Assembly (NCBI GenBank): GCA_040119125.1
Contig: JBEDTR010000005.1
Location: 186,001-250,000, forward strand
DNA from: Pacificitalea sp040119125
Lineage (GTDB): Bacteria; Pseudomonadota; Alphaproteobacteria; Rhodobacterales; Rhodobacteraceae
Direction: 5' to 3'
DNA: 64,000 nucleotides
How positions within the stretch are numbered: the stretch's first letter is position 1; every line of letters begins with the position of its first letter. The notes below the pieces were generated by a model. That model was not told where the DNA came from. It did not search any database and saw only the letters and a list, made by a program, of their open reading frames with translations. The position numbers and the translations under genes are program-made. Positions 25,293-33,967 of the stretch are shown here, one piece after another.

Positions 25293-25326
25293 CCGGGGCC
25301 GGCAGAAAGGGAGAGGCCGGCCCCGG
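25293..25326 (-). terminator. Strong hairpin after smoE, likely partial terminator / 3' stabiliser
   Basis: A perfect 11-base-pair stem (CCGGGGCCGGC / GCCGGCCCCGG, 12-base loop) lies 14 nt after the smoE stop. On the minus strand it is followed by ATTTTCG, a weak T-tract. Hairpins like this between a binding-protein gene and its permease genes commonly raise the binding protein over the membrane parts. Confidence 0.7.
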
Positions 25327-25340
25327 TGGAGGTGAAGCGA

Positions 25341-26666
25341 TTACTTGAGGTAGCCGCCCTTCTTCATTTCGCGCTCGGTCAAGGCCTGAGCGTTCTGAAG
25401 TGCCTGTTCAGCGGTCACCTGACCGGCCAGCGCGGCCGAGAACTGCTGACCCACAGCGGTGCCGATGCCCTGGAATTCAGGGATCGCGACGAACTGGACG
25501 CCGGTATAGGGCACCTCGTCGACGGCCGGATTAGTGGGATCGGCGGCTTCGATGCTCTGCAGGGTCATCTCGGCGAAAGGTGCCGCGTCGAGATATTCCT
25601 GGTTTTCATAGAGCGACTTGCGCGTGCCCGGAGGAACGTTGGCCCAGCCTTCGTTTTCGGCCACAGTTGCGGTGTACTCTTTGGAGGTGGCCCAAGCGAT
25701 GAACTTCTTCGCCGCCTCTTCCTTCTCGGAGCCAGCGGGGATCGCGAGGTTCCAAGCCCAAAGCCAGTTGCCGCGCTTGCCCAGACCCGCATCGGGAGCC
25801 AGTGCAAAGCCGACCTGATCGGCGACATCGCTGTCATCGGCATTGGTCACGAAGGACGCAGCCACCGTGGCGTCGATCCACATGCCGCACTTGCCGGACT
25901 GGAACAGCGCGAGGTTCTCGTTGAACCCGTTCGAGGACGCACCCGGAGGTCCGTAGCTGTTCATCAGGTCAAGATAGGTGGTGAGCGTCTTGTTCCACGC
26001 CTCGGTGTTGAACTGCGGGTTCCAGTCCATGTCGAACCAGCGACCGCCCATCGAGTTGGCCATTGCGGAGAGGAACGCCATGTTCTCGCCCCAGCCAGCC
26101 TTGCCGCGCAGGCAGATGCCGTAGATCTCTTTTTCTTCGTCGGTCATGGCCTCTGCGGCCTGGGCAATGAATTCCCAGGTGGGCGCGTCCGGCATTTCCA
26201 GACCGGCTTCTTCCATGAGGTCCGTGCGATACATGACCATGGAGCTTTCGCCGTAGAACGGGGCGGCATAAAGCTTGTCTTCATAGGTCAGGCCGCCGCG
26301 GATCGCGGGCAGCAGGTCGTCGACATCGTAGTCGTCGCCCAGATCGTCCAGTGCAACCAGCCAACCCTGCGCGGCCCAGATCGGGGCCTCATAGGTGCCG
26401 ATGGTCATGACGTCATACTGACCGCCCTTGGTGGCGATATCCGTGGTGACACGCTGGCGCAGCACGTTCTCTTCGAGCGTGACCCATTCCAGTTCAATGT
26501 CGGGATTCGCATCGGTGAACGACTGCGTCAGACCCTGCATGCGGATCATGTCGCCGTTGTTCACGGTTGCGATGGTGATGGTTTCAGCCGAAGCGGCGCT
26601 CGCGAAAACGGCGGCGATCGCACTGACGGCGCAGGCCCCGGTGAGGGGGCGTCGAATGCTCTTCAT
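25341..26666 (-). CDS. smoE: Periplasmic polyol-binding protein of the ABC transporter
   Basis: A 441-residue family 1 solute-binding protein. An N-terminal signal peptide (MKSIRRPLTGACAVSAIAAV, cleavage near ASA|ETITIATVNNGD) is followed by the usual two-lobed fold. Segments KGGQYDVMTIGTYEAPIWA and NFNENLALF-like regions resemble sorbitol/mannitol-binding SmoE. ATG 26666 is preceded by a perfect GGGAGGA. It is the first transporter gene, downstream of the SorC-type regulator on the same strand, with an operator-like dyad between. Confidence 0.88.
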   Translation of the reverse strand: MKSIRRPLTGACAVSAIAAVFASAASAETITIATVNNGDMIRMQGLTQSFTDANPDIELEWVTLEENVLRQRVTTDIATKGGQYDVMTIGTYEAPIWAAQGWLVALDDLGDDYDVDDLLPAIRGGLTYEDKLYAAPFYGESSMVMYRTDLMEEAGLEMPDAPTWEFIAQAAEAMTDEEKEIYGICLRGKAGWGENMAFLSAMANSMGGRWFDMDWNPQFNTEAWNKTLTTYLDLMNSYGPPGASSNGFNENLALFQSGKCGMWIDATVAASFVTNADDSDVADQVGFALAPDAGLGKRGNWLWAWNLAIPAGSEKEEAAKKFIAWATSKEYTATVAENEGWANVPPGTRKSLYENQEYLDAAPFAEMTLQSIEAADPTNPAVDEVPYTGVQFVAIPEFQGIGTAVGQQFSAALAGQVTAEQALQNAQALTEREMKKGGYLK

Positions 26667-26690
26667 GGTGTCCTCCCTGTGGCTTTGAGC

Positions 26691-26754
26691 AAATGCCAAG
26701 CACACGAGCATTTATTCATTTTGCGACCCCGTTTGTCAACGGAATCGTTACAAA
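26691..26754 (-). promoter_or_regulatory. Candidate operator region of the polyol operon
   Basis: Upstream of smoE are two dyads: AAATGC (26691-26696) with GCATTT (26708-26713), spacer 11 nt; and TTTGT (26732-26736) with ACAAA (26750-26754), whose inner bases AAC/GTT extend the pairing around a one-base bulge. The region is AT-rich compared with its surroundings. Binding by the adjacent SorC-type regulator is inferred. Confidence 0.45.
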
Positions 26755-26800
26755 ACCGCCCGATATTCGGACAGTTTCTCAGCAAATCGTAATTTTTCAG

Positions 26801-27742
26801 TTACTTGAGAAGCATCCGGCCCGTCACTTCGTCCGTGATCAAGCCGTTGAGGAGGCCGCCTTTGATCGCGGCGCGCAGGCCCGGCACCTTGGACGCGCCC
26901 ATGGCCGTGCCGATGACCAGTGCCTCTTTGGCGAAGTTGAGCGGCGCGGCAGCGACCCGCGCGTTGCTGCCTTCGGTAAGCACCCGGCCATCGGCATCGA
27001 ACACCCATCCAACGATCTCACCCACCGCGCCGTGGCGGCGGTTCTGCTCCAGATCCTCGGAGGTGATGAACCCGTCCACAAATAGCGGCGCGTCTTCGGT
27101 CATCTGGCCAAGCCCGACAAACGCCACGTCGGCCTCGATCACCAGATCCAGCGCGCGGCGGATCATCGGCTGTTCGCGCAGCGCCGCGCATTCACTGGCA
27201 CTGTTGGCAACGACCGGCATCGGCAAAGGAAATGTCGTGGCGGTCACGCGCTCCCCTAATGAAAACAGCACGTTGTAAAAAGCCGTGGCCCCGGAAGGCG
27301 CGATATTGCCGGTCAGCGACACGATCCGGTGCTGCGGACAGTCGATCTGTGGCAATTGCTGCACCGCTGCCTTCAACGTGCGCCCGGTGCCAAGCGCGAG
27401 AACCACAGGTTTTTCGCGGTTCAGCCATTGCTCGATTGCGTCAGCAGTGGCATCCGCGACCCCAAGAACCGAGGAGCCCGACGCCGGATCGCTGGGCACC
27501 ACATTGCAAAACCGCAGGCCAAAACGGTCGGTCAGGTCCTGCGCCAGACTGAGGCAATTGGAAATCGGGTGGTCAATGCGGACGCGAATCAACCCTGCCG
27601 ACTGCGCTTGACTGATTAGCCGCTGCGCCTTTTGTCGCGATACGCCCAGCTTGGCGGCGATCTCATCTTGGGTATTGCCAGCCACATAGGACAGCCACGC
27701 TGCCCGCGCCGCATCATCCAAGCCTCTGTCCTGCCCTGCCAT
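26801..27742 (-). CDS. SorC/DeoR-family sugar-sensing transcriptional regulator
   Basis: A 313-residue regulator. The N-terminal helix-turn-helix is at about residues 18-50 (YVAGNTQDEIAAKLGVSRQ and following). The remainder is a sugar-phosphate-binding SorC domain with LALGTGRTLKAAV and the later VFVGLGQMTED-like segment (AFVGLGQM). It precedes smoE on the same strand by 134 nt and is the obvious controller of the polyol operon, sensing a phosphorylated sugar made by the pathway. ATG 27742 follows a GGGGTCAGGG stretch. Confidence 0.88.
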   Translation of the reverse strand: MAGQDRGLDDAARAAWLSYVAGNTQDEIAAKLGVSRQKAQRLISQAQSAGLIRVRIDHPISNCLSLAQDLTDRFGLRFCNVVPSDPASGSSVLGVADATADAIEQWLNREKPVVLALGTGRTLKAAVQQLPQIDCPQHRIVSLTGNIAPSGATAFYNVLFSLGERVTATTFPLPMPVVANSASECAALREQPMIRRALDLVIEADVAFVGLGQMTEDAPLFVDGFITSEDLEQNRRHGAVGEIVGWVFDADGRVLTEGSNARVAAAPLNFAKEALVIGTAMGASKVPGLRAAIKGGLLNGLITDEVTGRMLLK

Positions 27743-27870
27743 CCCTGACCCCCCGCAAGTCCATCTTGATCACGCTGTGGTGTGACCGTGTTGTGACGAA
27801 TGCACCGGGGAAAAGCCAGATGCCGCGGAATTTACGGCACGGGGTCGCACCGCCATGGGCGTGTTTCTGG

Positions 27871-29031
27871 TCAGGTCCCTGATGCCTCCGGGGCCGAAAC
27901 CGGCCCGTGATTCGGCCGCCCAACTGGCCCCCGATCTGGCCCCTGCCCTAAATCCGACGGACCAACCGAGACGGATTTCAGGATCGCATGACAGGCCATG
28001 CCGGGCGCCAACTCTAATGCCTCAGCCGAGCGTCGCGTGATTCGTGCCAGCAGCAGATCGCCGTTCAGATCCAGTTGCACCGCCACCCCCGGCCCTGCCC
28101 CTTGGTGCAATTGCCGCACGGTGGCGGGCAGGATGTTAAGCGCCGACAGGCCTTCGGGCCGGGTGCGCGCGATGATCACGTCATGGGCATGGACCCGGAC
28201 GCGCAGATCATCGCCCGGCGCGCCCGTCACTCCCGGCACCAACAGCGGCCCCGCGCGCAGGCGCAATTCCGTCAGCCCGTCGTCGTGATGGGCGGTGACG
28301 CGCCCCGTCAGCACCGCGCCCGCCTCGCGCACGCCCAGCGTTGGCACCACTTCGGGATCGGCCAGCAGCGCCTCCGCCGGGCCCGCGCGCACCACGCGGC
28401 CTGCTTCCAGCGCCACTACCGTGTTGGCCAACCGCGCGATTTCCGACACCGCATGACTGACATAGAGAATCGGCACCCGCGTTTCGTCGCGCAGACGCTC
28501 CAGATAAGGCAGGATCTCGGCCTTGCGGGCATCGTCCAGCGCGGCGAGCGGTTCATCCAGCAACAGCAATTCCGGCGCGGCCAGCAGCGCGCGGCCAATG
28601 GCGACACGCTGCGCCTCGCCGCCCGACAGGGTCGCCGGACGACGCGCCAGCAGGGGCCCGATTCCCAACATCTCGACCACTTGTGCCATCTGCGCCGTCG
28701 CCGCCCGCCCCTGCCACCGGGCAAACCAGCCGCCATAGGTCAGGTTTTGCGCCACGCTCAGATGCGGGAATAACCGTGCCTGCTGAAACACATAGCCGAT
28801 GCGGCGGCGATGCGGCGACACCCATGCGCCGGTCGTGGCATCCCACAGCACCCGCGCGCCCAGCGTGATGCGCCCGGCTTCGGGGCGAATCAGCCCGGCC
28901 ACACCATTGACCACCGTGGTTTTGCCCGCGCCGGAGTGTCCGAACAGGGCGGTCACGCCTTCAGGCGCTTCAAATGCGGCGTCGAGCGTGAATGCCCCGG
29001 CGCGGTGACGGATTTCGACCGACAGGCTCAT
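27871..29031 (-). CDS. modC: Molybdate ABC transporter ATPase ModC
   Basis: A 386-residue ATPase. Walker A is GHSGAGKTT at 31-39, signature LSGGEAQRVAIGRAL and Walker B LLLDEPLAALD. A C-terminal TOBE/Mop-type molybdate-binding domain includes LNILPATVRQLH. ATG 29031 overlaps the modB stop by four bases (ATGA); a longer frame would run into modB. Powers uptake of molybdate for molybdenum-cofactor enzymes. Confidence 0.93.
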   Translation of the reverse strand: MSLSVEIRHRAGAFTLDAAFEAPEGVTALFGHSGAGKTTVVNGVAGLIRPEAGRITLGARVLWDATTGAWVSPHRRRIGYVFQQARLFPHLSVAQNLTYGGWFARWQGRAATAQMAQVVEMLGIGPLLARRPATLSGGEAQRVAIGRALLAAPELLLLDEPLAALDDARKAEILPYLERLRDETRVPILYVSHAVSEIARLANTVVALEAGRVVRAGPAEALLADPEVVPTLGVREAGAVLTGRVTAHHDDGLTELRLRAGPLLVPGVTGAPGDDLRVRVHAHDVIIARTRPEGLSALNILPATVRQLHQGAGPGVAVQLDLNGDLLLARITRRSAEALELAPGMACHAILKSVSVGPSDLGQGPDRGPVGRPNHGPVSAPEASGT

Positions 29032-29738
29032 GTGCCCGACACCCGGCGCGCGGCCCGTTGCGCAAGCCATTCGGATGCAAAAAGCGCCCCGAGCGCCACC
29101 ACCACCGACACGATCACCAGCCGCGCGGCGGAGCCTTCGGCCCCCGGCACTTGCAAAAATGCGTAGATCGCCGAAGGCAGGGTCTGCGTCTCACCGGGGA
29201 TCGAGGAGACGAAGGTGATTGTCGCCCCGAACTCCCCCATCGCCTTGGCAAAGGCGAGCACCGCCCCCGCGATCACCCCCGGCGCCACCAGCGGCAGGGT
29301 CACGGTCAAAAACACCCATAGGCGCGAGGCACCGAGCGTCGCGGCGGCCTCCTCCAACCGGGGATCGACGGCCTCAAAGCTCAGCCGGATCGCGCGCACC
29401 ATCAGCGGGAACGCCATGATCGCCGCGGCCAGCGCCGCGCCGGTCCAGCGAAACGCGACTGACAGGCCCAGCGCCTCCAACAACCCGCCGGCCCAGCCCT
29501 GTCGGCCAAAACTCAGAAGCAGCAGATAACCGGTCACAACCGGGGGCAAGATCAGCGGCAGATGCACCAGACCGTTCAGGATCTGACGCCCCGGAAAACG
29601 CCAGCGCGCCAGTGCATAGGCCGTGAACACCCCCAGTGGTAATGAGGCCGCGACCGCCCAGAAAGACACTTTCAACGACAGCGCGACGGCGGTCCATTCT
29701 TCGGGCGTGAGCCATGTCTGGGGCGGCCAAATCGTCAC
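29028..29738 (-). CDS. modB: Molybdate ABC transporter permease ModB
   Basis: A 236-residue permease with five to six helices and the conserved EAA-type loop EEAAATLGASRLWVFLTVTLP, which contacts ModC. It overlaps modA by four bases and modC by four bases. Forms the inner-membrane molybdate channel as a homodimer. Confidence 0.93.
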   Translation of the reverse strand: MTIWPPQTWLTPEEWTAVALSLKVSFWAVAASLPLGVFTAYALARWRFPGRQILNGLVHLPLILPPVVTGYLLLLSFGRQGWAGGLLEALGLSVAFRWTGAALAAAIMAFPLMVRAIRLSFEAVDPRLEEAAATLGASRLWVFLTVTLPLVAPGVIAGAVLAFAKAMGEFGATITFVSSIPGETQTLPSAIYAFLQVPGAEGSAARLVIVSVVVALGALFASEWLAQRAARRVSGT

Positions 29739-30496
29739 GGGGTGGTGAAGCCTTCATCCGCGAAAATCGCCCGCGCCTCGGCCCCGCGCAACCAGTCGAG
29801 GAAACCCGCACTGGTAGGCGTGTCCTGCAAGGCGGCGGCGGGGTAGATGATCGGCGGGTGACTGCCCTCAGGGAATGTGCCCAGCACCCGGACCGCATTC
29901 CCCGCCGCATGGGCGTCCGTCGCATAGGTGATGCCATAGGGCGCTTCGCCCCGGCTGACCAAGGCCAGCGCCGCGCGCACGTTATCTGCCTGCGCCACCC
30001 GCTCTGCCACGCTGTCCCACAGGCCAAGCGCGCTGAGCGCCGCGCGGCCATAGATGCCCGCCGGAACCGCATCGACCAGCGCCATCGCCAGCCTGTCCTC
30101 GCCGAGCATCTGCGCCAACGGCAGATCGGCGGTGATCTCCACGGGCGCGGCATCAGGGTCATGCGCGATCAGCACTAGCGCATTGCCCAGCAGATCGGCG
30201 CGACTGCCATCGACCAACAGACCCTCGGCCTCGATACGGTCCATCCAGTCGGTATTGGCAGAGATGAAGATATCCGCAGGCGCGCCTTGCACGATCTGCC
30301 GCGCCAAGGCCGAGGACCCCGCGTAGCTGACCCGCACTGGCGCGGCATCGGGCTCCTCCGCCCAATCCGCCACGATCCGGTCGAGCGCGGTTTTCAGGCT
30401 GGCGGCGGCAAAGACGGTCACGGGCGCAGGATCGGCGCCCGCGGCCCCGACGCCCAGCCCCAGCGCCAGCATCACTGCCCCCATCCACGCCCTCAT
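29735..30496 (-). CDS. modA: Periplasmic molybdate-binding protein ModA
   Basis: A 253-residue binding protein. A signal peptide (residues 1 to about 21, ending GAAGA|DPAPV) precedes the typical start VTVFAAASLKTALD. Oxyanion-contact segments are SYAGSSALARQI and APADIFISANTDWMD. It overlaps the upstream pirin gene by four bases and modB by four bases, so pirin-modABC is probably one transcript. Confidence 0.93.
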   Translation of the reverse strand: MRAWMGAVMLALGLGVGAAGADPAPVTVFAAASLKTALDRIVADWAEEPDAAPVRVSYAGSSALARQIVQGAPADIFISANTDWMDRIEAEGLLVDGSRADLLGNALVLIAHDPDAAPVEITADLPLAQMLGEDRLAMALVDAVPAGIYGRAALSALGLWDSVAERVAQADNVRAALALVSRGEAPYGITYATDAHAAGNAVRVLGTFPEGSHPPIIYPAAALQDTPTSAGFLDWLRGAEARAIFADEGFTTP

Positions 30497-31470
30497 GCGC
30501 CTGTCCTCCCGGCGCGTTGCAGCGGATAGGGCACAAATTCCGTATTATCGCCGGGGGGCAACTCGAACAGCCCCTCACCCCAACGCCCGGCGCGCCAGTC
30601 GGCCTTGGCCTGCGCAATGCGGTCGCGCGAAGAGGACACGAAATTCCACCAGATATGCCGTGGCCCGTCCAGCGTCGCCCCGCCGAGGATCATCATCCGC
30701 GCGCCCTGCGATCCTGCCGTGACCGTAATCGCATCGCCGGGGCGGAAAATCATCATGCGCCCCGGACCGAAACTGTCGCCCGCGACCGTGACCTCACCCG
30801 AAATGACATAAAGCCCGCGATCCTCATGATCATCGGGCAGCGGGCCATGCGCGCCGGGCTCCAGCGTGACATCGGCATAGAACATGTCGGTAAACGTGCT
30901 GGCGGGCGACTGCACGCCCCAGGCCCGGCCCAGAATCACGCGGGCGTGGATGCCATGGGCCTCCAGCACCGGCAGATCGGCCTTGGCGTGATGCTCGAAA
31001 CTCGGCGCGGCCTCTTCCAGATGTTCGGGCAAGGCCACCCATGTCTGAATGCCGAACAGGCTATGCGGGCCTTGGCGTGCGGACGCGCTGGTGCGTTCCG
31101 AATGGGTGACGCCGCGCCCCGCCACCATCCAGTTCAGCGCGCCGGGCGTGATGACCTGATCGGTGCCGATGCTGTCGCGGTGGTGGAAATCGCCTTGGAA
31201 CAGATAGGTGACCGTGCCCAGCCCGATATGCGGATGCGGGCGCACGTCGATGCCCTGCCCGGTCAGAAACTCCGCCGGCCCCGCCTGATCGAAGAACACG
31301 AACGGTCCGACCATCTGCCGTTCCGGCGCGGGCAGCGCACGGCGCACCTCGAACCCGCCGATGTCGCGGCTGCGTGGCACGATCACGGTTTCAATCGCGT
31401 CGAGCGGCGTATCAGCCCCTGCATCGGTGCCGGGCATCATGCCGGGGGGAAAGGCGGGGTTCCAGCTCAT
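30493..31470 (-). CDS. Pirin-family cupin protein
   Basis: A 325-residue bicupin. Metal ligands match pirin: H79 and H81 (RPHPHIGLGT), H123 and E125 (VTHSERTS). ATG 31470 has AAGGAT seven bases upstream; the frame open to 31626 has no site. Bacterial pirins include quercetinase-like dioxygenases and redox-linked regulators, so the exact activity is unknown. It overlaps modA by four bases at its 3' end, which ties it to molybdate uptake by co-transcription, though no mechanism is known. Confidence 0.88.
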   Translation of the reverse strand: MSWNPAFPPGMMPGTDAGADTPLDAIETVIVPRSRDIGGFEVRRALPAPERQMVGPFVFFDQAGPAEFLTGQGIDVRPHPHIGLGTVTYLFQGDFHHRDSIGTDQVITPGALNWMVAGRGVTHSERTSASARQGPHSLFGIQTWVALPEHLEEAAPSFEHHAKADLPVLEAHGIHARVILGRAWGVQSPASTFTDMFYADVTLEPGAHGPLPDDHEDRGLYVISGEVTVAGDSFGPGRMMIFRPGDAITVTAGSQGARMMILGGATLDGPRHIWWNFVSSSRDRIAQAKADWRAGRWGEGLFELPPGDNTEFVPYPLQRAGRTGA

Positions 31471-31631
31471 TGCGTAATCCTTGCGCAAGTCGGACCCGGT
31501 AGCCCGAACCTGTTGCCCGCAAGGTAGACCGGGGCGCGCAGGCTTTCCAGCCCGGTTGCATTCCCCGGAGGAACGGGTAACGGAAGGAACCGAAACAGGA
31601 CGCATACTGACAAACAAGCGGAGCACGACGC

Positions 31632-32459
31632 ATGATCGAGACCATTGATACCGCAGGCTGGGTGATGATCATCATCGGTCTGTTTGCGACCGGGGCCGTC
31701 GCCGGGACCATGGCCGGGCTGCTGGGCGTCGGTGGTGGCATCGTCATCGTGCCGGTGCTGTCGTGGATCCTGACCTTTACCGGTTTCCCGACCGAACTGT
31801 CGCAGCACATGGCCGTCGCGACCTCGCTCGCCACCATCGTGCCCACGGCTATTTCCTCGTCTCGGGCGCATCACGCGCGCGGCGGCATCGACTTTGCGGT
31901 GTTGCGCAGTTGGGGTCCGGCCGTGGTGCTGGGCGCGCTCGCGGGCGGTATCCTTGCTCGCTATATCAGCGGCGATGTGCTGCGCTTGGTGTTCGGCTTC
32001 GTCGCGCTGGCCGTGGCGGTGAACATGTCGGTGCCCAAAACGCTCGTCGTGTCCGACCGGCTGCCGCATCCCGCCATCGCATCGCCCATTGGCGGGATCA
32101 TCGGCCTGATCTCGTCACTGATGGGGATCGGCGGCGGCACTTTGGCCGTGCCGACGCAGGCCGCATTTTCGGTGCCGATCCGGCGGGCCGTGGGCACGGC
32201 CTCCGCGCTGGGGCTGTTGATCGCGGTGCCCGGCGTGCTGGGCTTCGTCTGGTCGGGCTGGTCCGCCGAGGGGCGTCCGCCGCTGTCGCTGGGCTATGTC
32301 AGCCTGCCCGCTGCGGCCTGTATCGTGCCGCTGACATGGCTCTTTGCCCCCTACGGCGCCAAGCTTGCGCATACGGTTAACCAGCGCGTGCTGAAGCTGT
32401 GCTTCGCGGTGTTCCTTGCGCTAACGGCGGTAAAAATGCTGCTAAGCGTCTTCGGCTGA
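31632..32459 (+). CDS. TauE/SafE-family sulfite/organoanion exporter
   Basis: A 275-residue membrane protein with about eight helices arranged as two homologous halves. Each begins with a Gly-rich motif: GLLGVGGGIVIVPVL early on and LMGIGGGTLAVPTQ in the second half. These are diagnostic of the TauE/SafE/YfcA family, which exports sulfite, sulfoacetate or related anions. ATG 31632 has GGAG upstream. It is divergent from the pirin gene; substrate unknown. Confidence 0.88.
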   Translation: MIETIDTAGWVMIIIGLFATGAVAGTMAGLLGVGGGIVIVPVLSWILTFTGFPTELSQHMAVATSLATIVPTAISSSRAHHARGGIDFAVLRSWGPAVVLGALAGGILARYISGDVLRLVFGFVALAVAVNMSVPKTLVVSDRLPHPAIASPIGGIIGLISSLMGIGGGTLAVPTQAAFSVPIRRAVGTASALGLLIAVPGVLGFVWSGWSAEGRPPLSLGYVSLPAAACIVPLTWLFAPYGAKLAHTVNQRVLKLCFAVFLALTAVKMLLSVFG

Positions 32460-32468
32460 TTGCGACCT

Positions 32469-32499
32469 GTGGCCCCGCCCGACGGGTGGACGGGGCCAC
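32469..32499 (+). terminator. Hairpin after TauE-family gene
   Basis: A perfect nine-base-pair stem (GTGGCCCCG / CGGGGCCAC, 13-base loop) begins nine bases after the stop codon. No T-run follows, so it may terminate weakly or protect the 3' end. Confidence 0.5.
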
Positions 32500-32547
32500 C
32501 CCCACGCCGCATGCTGGCGCGACCCCGCCCGTGAAAGGCCGCCGACC

Positions 32548-33897
32548 GTGATTTTCTACCGTATCGCCCTGAGCCTCGCCGCGCCGGTGGTGGCGCTTCT
32601 TTACCTGTTGCGGCGGCTGCGCGGGCGGATCACCGAGGCGGACCTGAGCGAACGGCTCGCAGGCGGCGCGGCGCGGAAGGACGACGCCCCTGCGCTGTGG
32701 CTGCACGCGGCGTCCAACGGCGAGTTAAACTCCGCCAGACCGCTGATTTCCGCGCTGCTGGCGGCCTATCCCACGCTGCGGTTAATCATCACCACCAACA
32801 GTCTGACGGGGCGGGATCTGGCACGCGGCTGGAACGACCCGCGGATCGACGCGCGGCTTGCGCCATTGGACTATCGCCCGCTTCTGCACCGGTTTTTGCG
32901 CCGTCACAGGCCCGCCGCGCTGCTGCTGATCGAAAGCGACCTGTGGCTGAACCGGATCTTTGCCATGCATCATGCCGGGCTGCCGGTTTTGCTGATTTCC
33001 GCGCGGATGTCGGCGCGCAGCGCGTCCCGCTGGCAGCGGATCGCCCCCCGGCTGGCGCGCAGGGTCATGGCCCGGCTGCGCGGCGTCTCGGCGCAGGATG
33101 GCGCCACCGAGGATCGCCTGCGCGCGCTGGGTCTGCCGGAGGAGCGCCGCCTTGCGCGGGTCAATCTGAAAGCCGCCGTGACCCTGCCCCGCCTCGATCC
33201 TGCCCAGCGCGATGCATGTCGTCGGGTATTCGACCGCGATCATACCGTGCTCGCCGCCTCCACCCATCCCGGCGAGGAGGAGGTCGTCCTCGATGCCTTT
33301 GTCCGAGCGCAAGCCCATGACCCGGCCCTGCGCCTGATCCTCGCCCCGCGCCATCCCCGCCGCGGCGACGAGGTGCAGCGCCTGATTTCCGCGCACGGAT
33401 TGACCCTGCGGCGCCGTTCCCGCGGGGAGCCGCCCTCCCCCAAGGCGGAGGTCTACCTTGCCGATACGCTGGGCGAGATGGCGCTCTGGTTCGATCTTGC
33501 AAGCATCAGCTTCATCGGTGGCTCGCTTGTCGATCTGGGGGGGCACACCCCCTATGAGCCTGCCCAATGCGGCACTGCGATCCTTCACGGGCCCCATTTG
33601 CAGAACTTTGCCGCGATCTACGACCGGCTCGATGCCGAAGGCGGGGCGCGGCAGGTCACTGACGCCGCGACATTGGCGCAGGCATTGGTGATGCCCGGCA
33701 TGGACGCGCGCGCGATGGCCAAGATCGCGCGCCGGATCGCCGCCGATGACACGGGCGACGGGCGGCTGGATGAACTGGTCGCGCATATCGCGCGCGCCGC
33801 AAACCTCCCCCTGCCCAAGCCCCCCGCACACCCAGCTCATAGCGCTGATACCTCAGCCAAGTTCCACAATATTTCGGCTTTGCGTCAGCGCGACTGA
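32548..33897 (+). CDS. waaA: 3-deoxy-D-manno-octulosonic acid (Kdo) transferase
   Basis: Adds Kdo from CMP-Kdo to lipid IVA on the cytoplasmic face of the inner membrane, the first core-sugar step of LPS synthesis. It is 449 residues with an N-terminal membrane anchor (residues 3-20). The glycosyltransferase-N domain contains WLHAASNGELNSARPLI and LLIESDLWLNRI, where the Glu is the proposed base. A GT-B C-terminal domain has IGGSLVDLGGHTPYEPA. The start is GTG 32548 after AAAGG. The last about 25 residues are low complexity. Confidence 0.92.
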   Translation: MIFYRIALSLAAPVVALLYLLRRLRGRITEADLSERLAGGAARKDDAPALWLHAASNGELNSARPLISALLAAYPTLRLIITTNSLTGRDLARGWNDPRIDARLAPLDYRPLLHRFLRRHRPAALLLIESDLWLNRIFAMHHAGLPVLLISARMSARSASRWQRIAPRLARRVMARLRGVSAQDGATEDRLRALGLPEERRLARVNLKAAVTLPRLDPAQRDACRRVFDRDHTVLAASTHPGEEEVVLDAFVRAQAHDPALRLILAPRHPRRGDEVQRLISAHGLTLRRRSRGEPPSPKAEVYLADTLGEMALWFDLASISFIGGSLVDLGGHTPYEPAQCGTAILHGPHLQNFAAIYDRLDAEGGARQVTDAATLAQALVMPGMDARAMAKIARRIAADDTGDGRLDELVAHIARAANLPLPKPPAHPAHSADTSAKFHNISALRQRD

Positions 33898-33967
33898 TGG
33901 GGTTACGTTCGCCCGACTTGCCCGAGGCAAAACCGGGCACCCCGCCGTCAGCCCGGAGGTGATCGCG

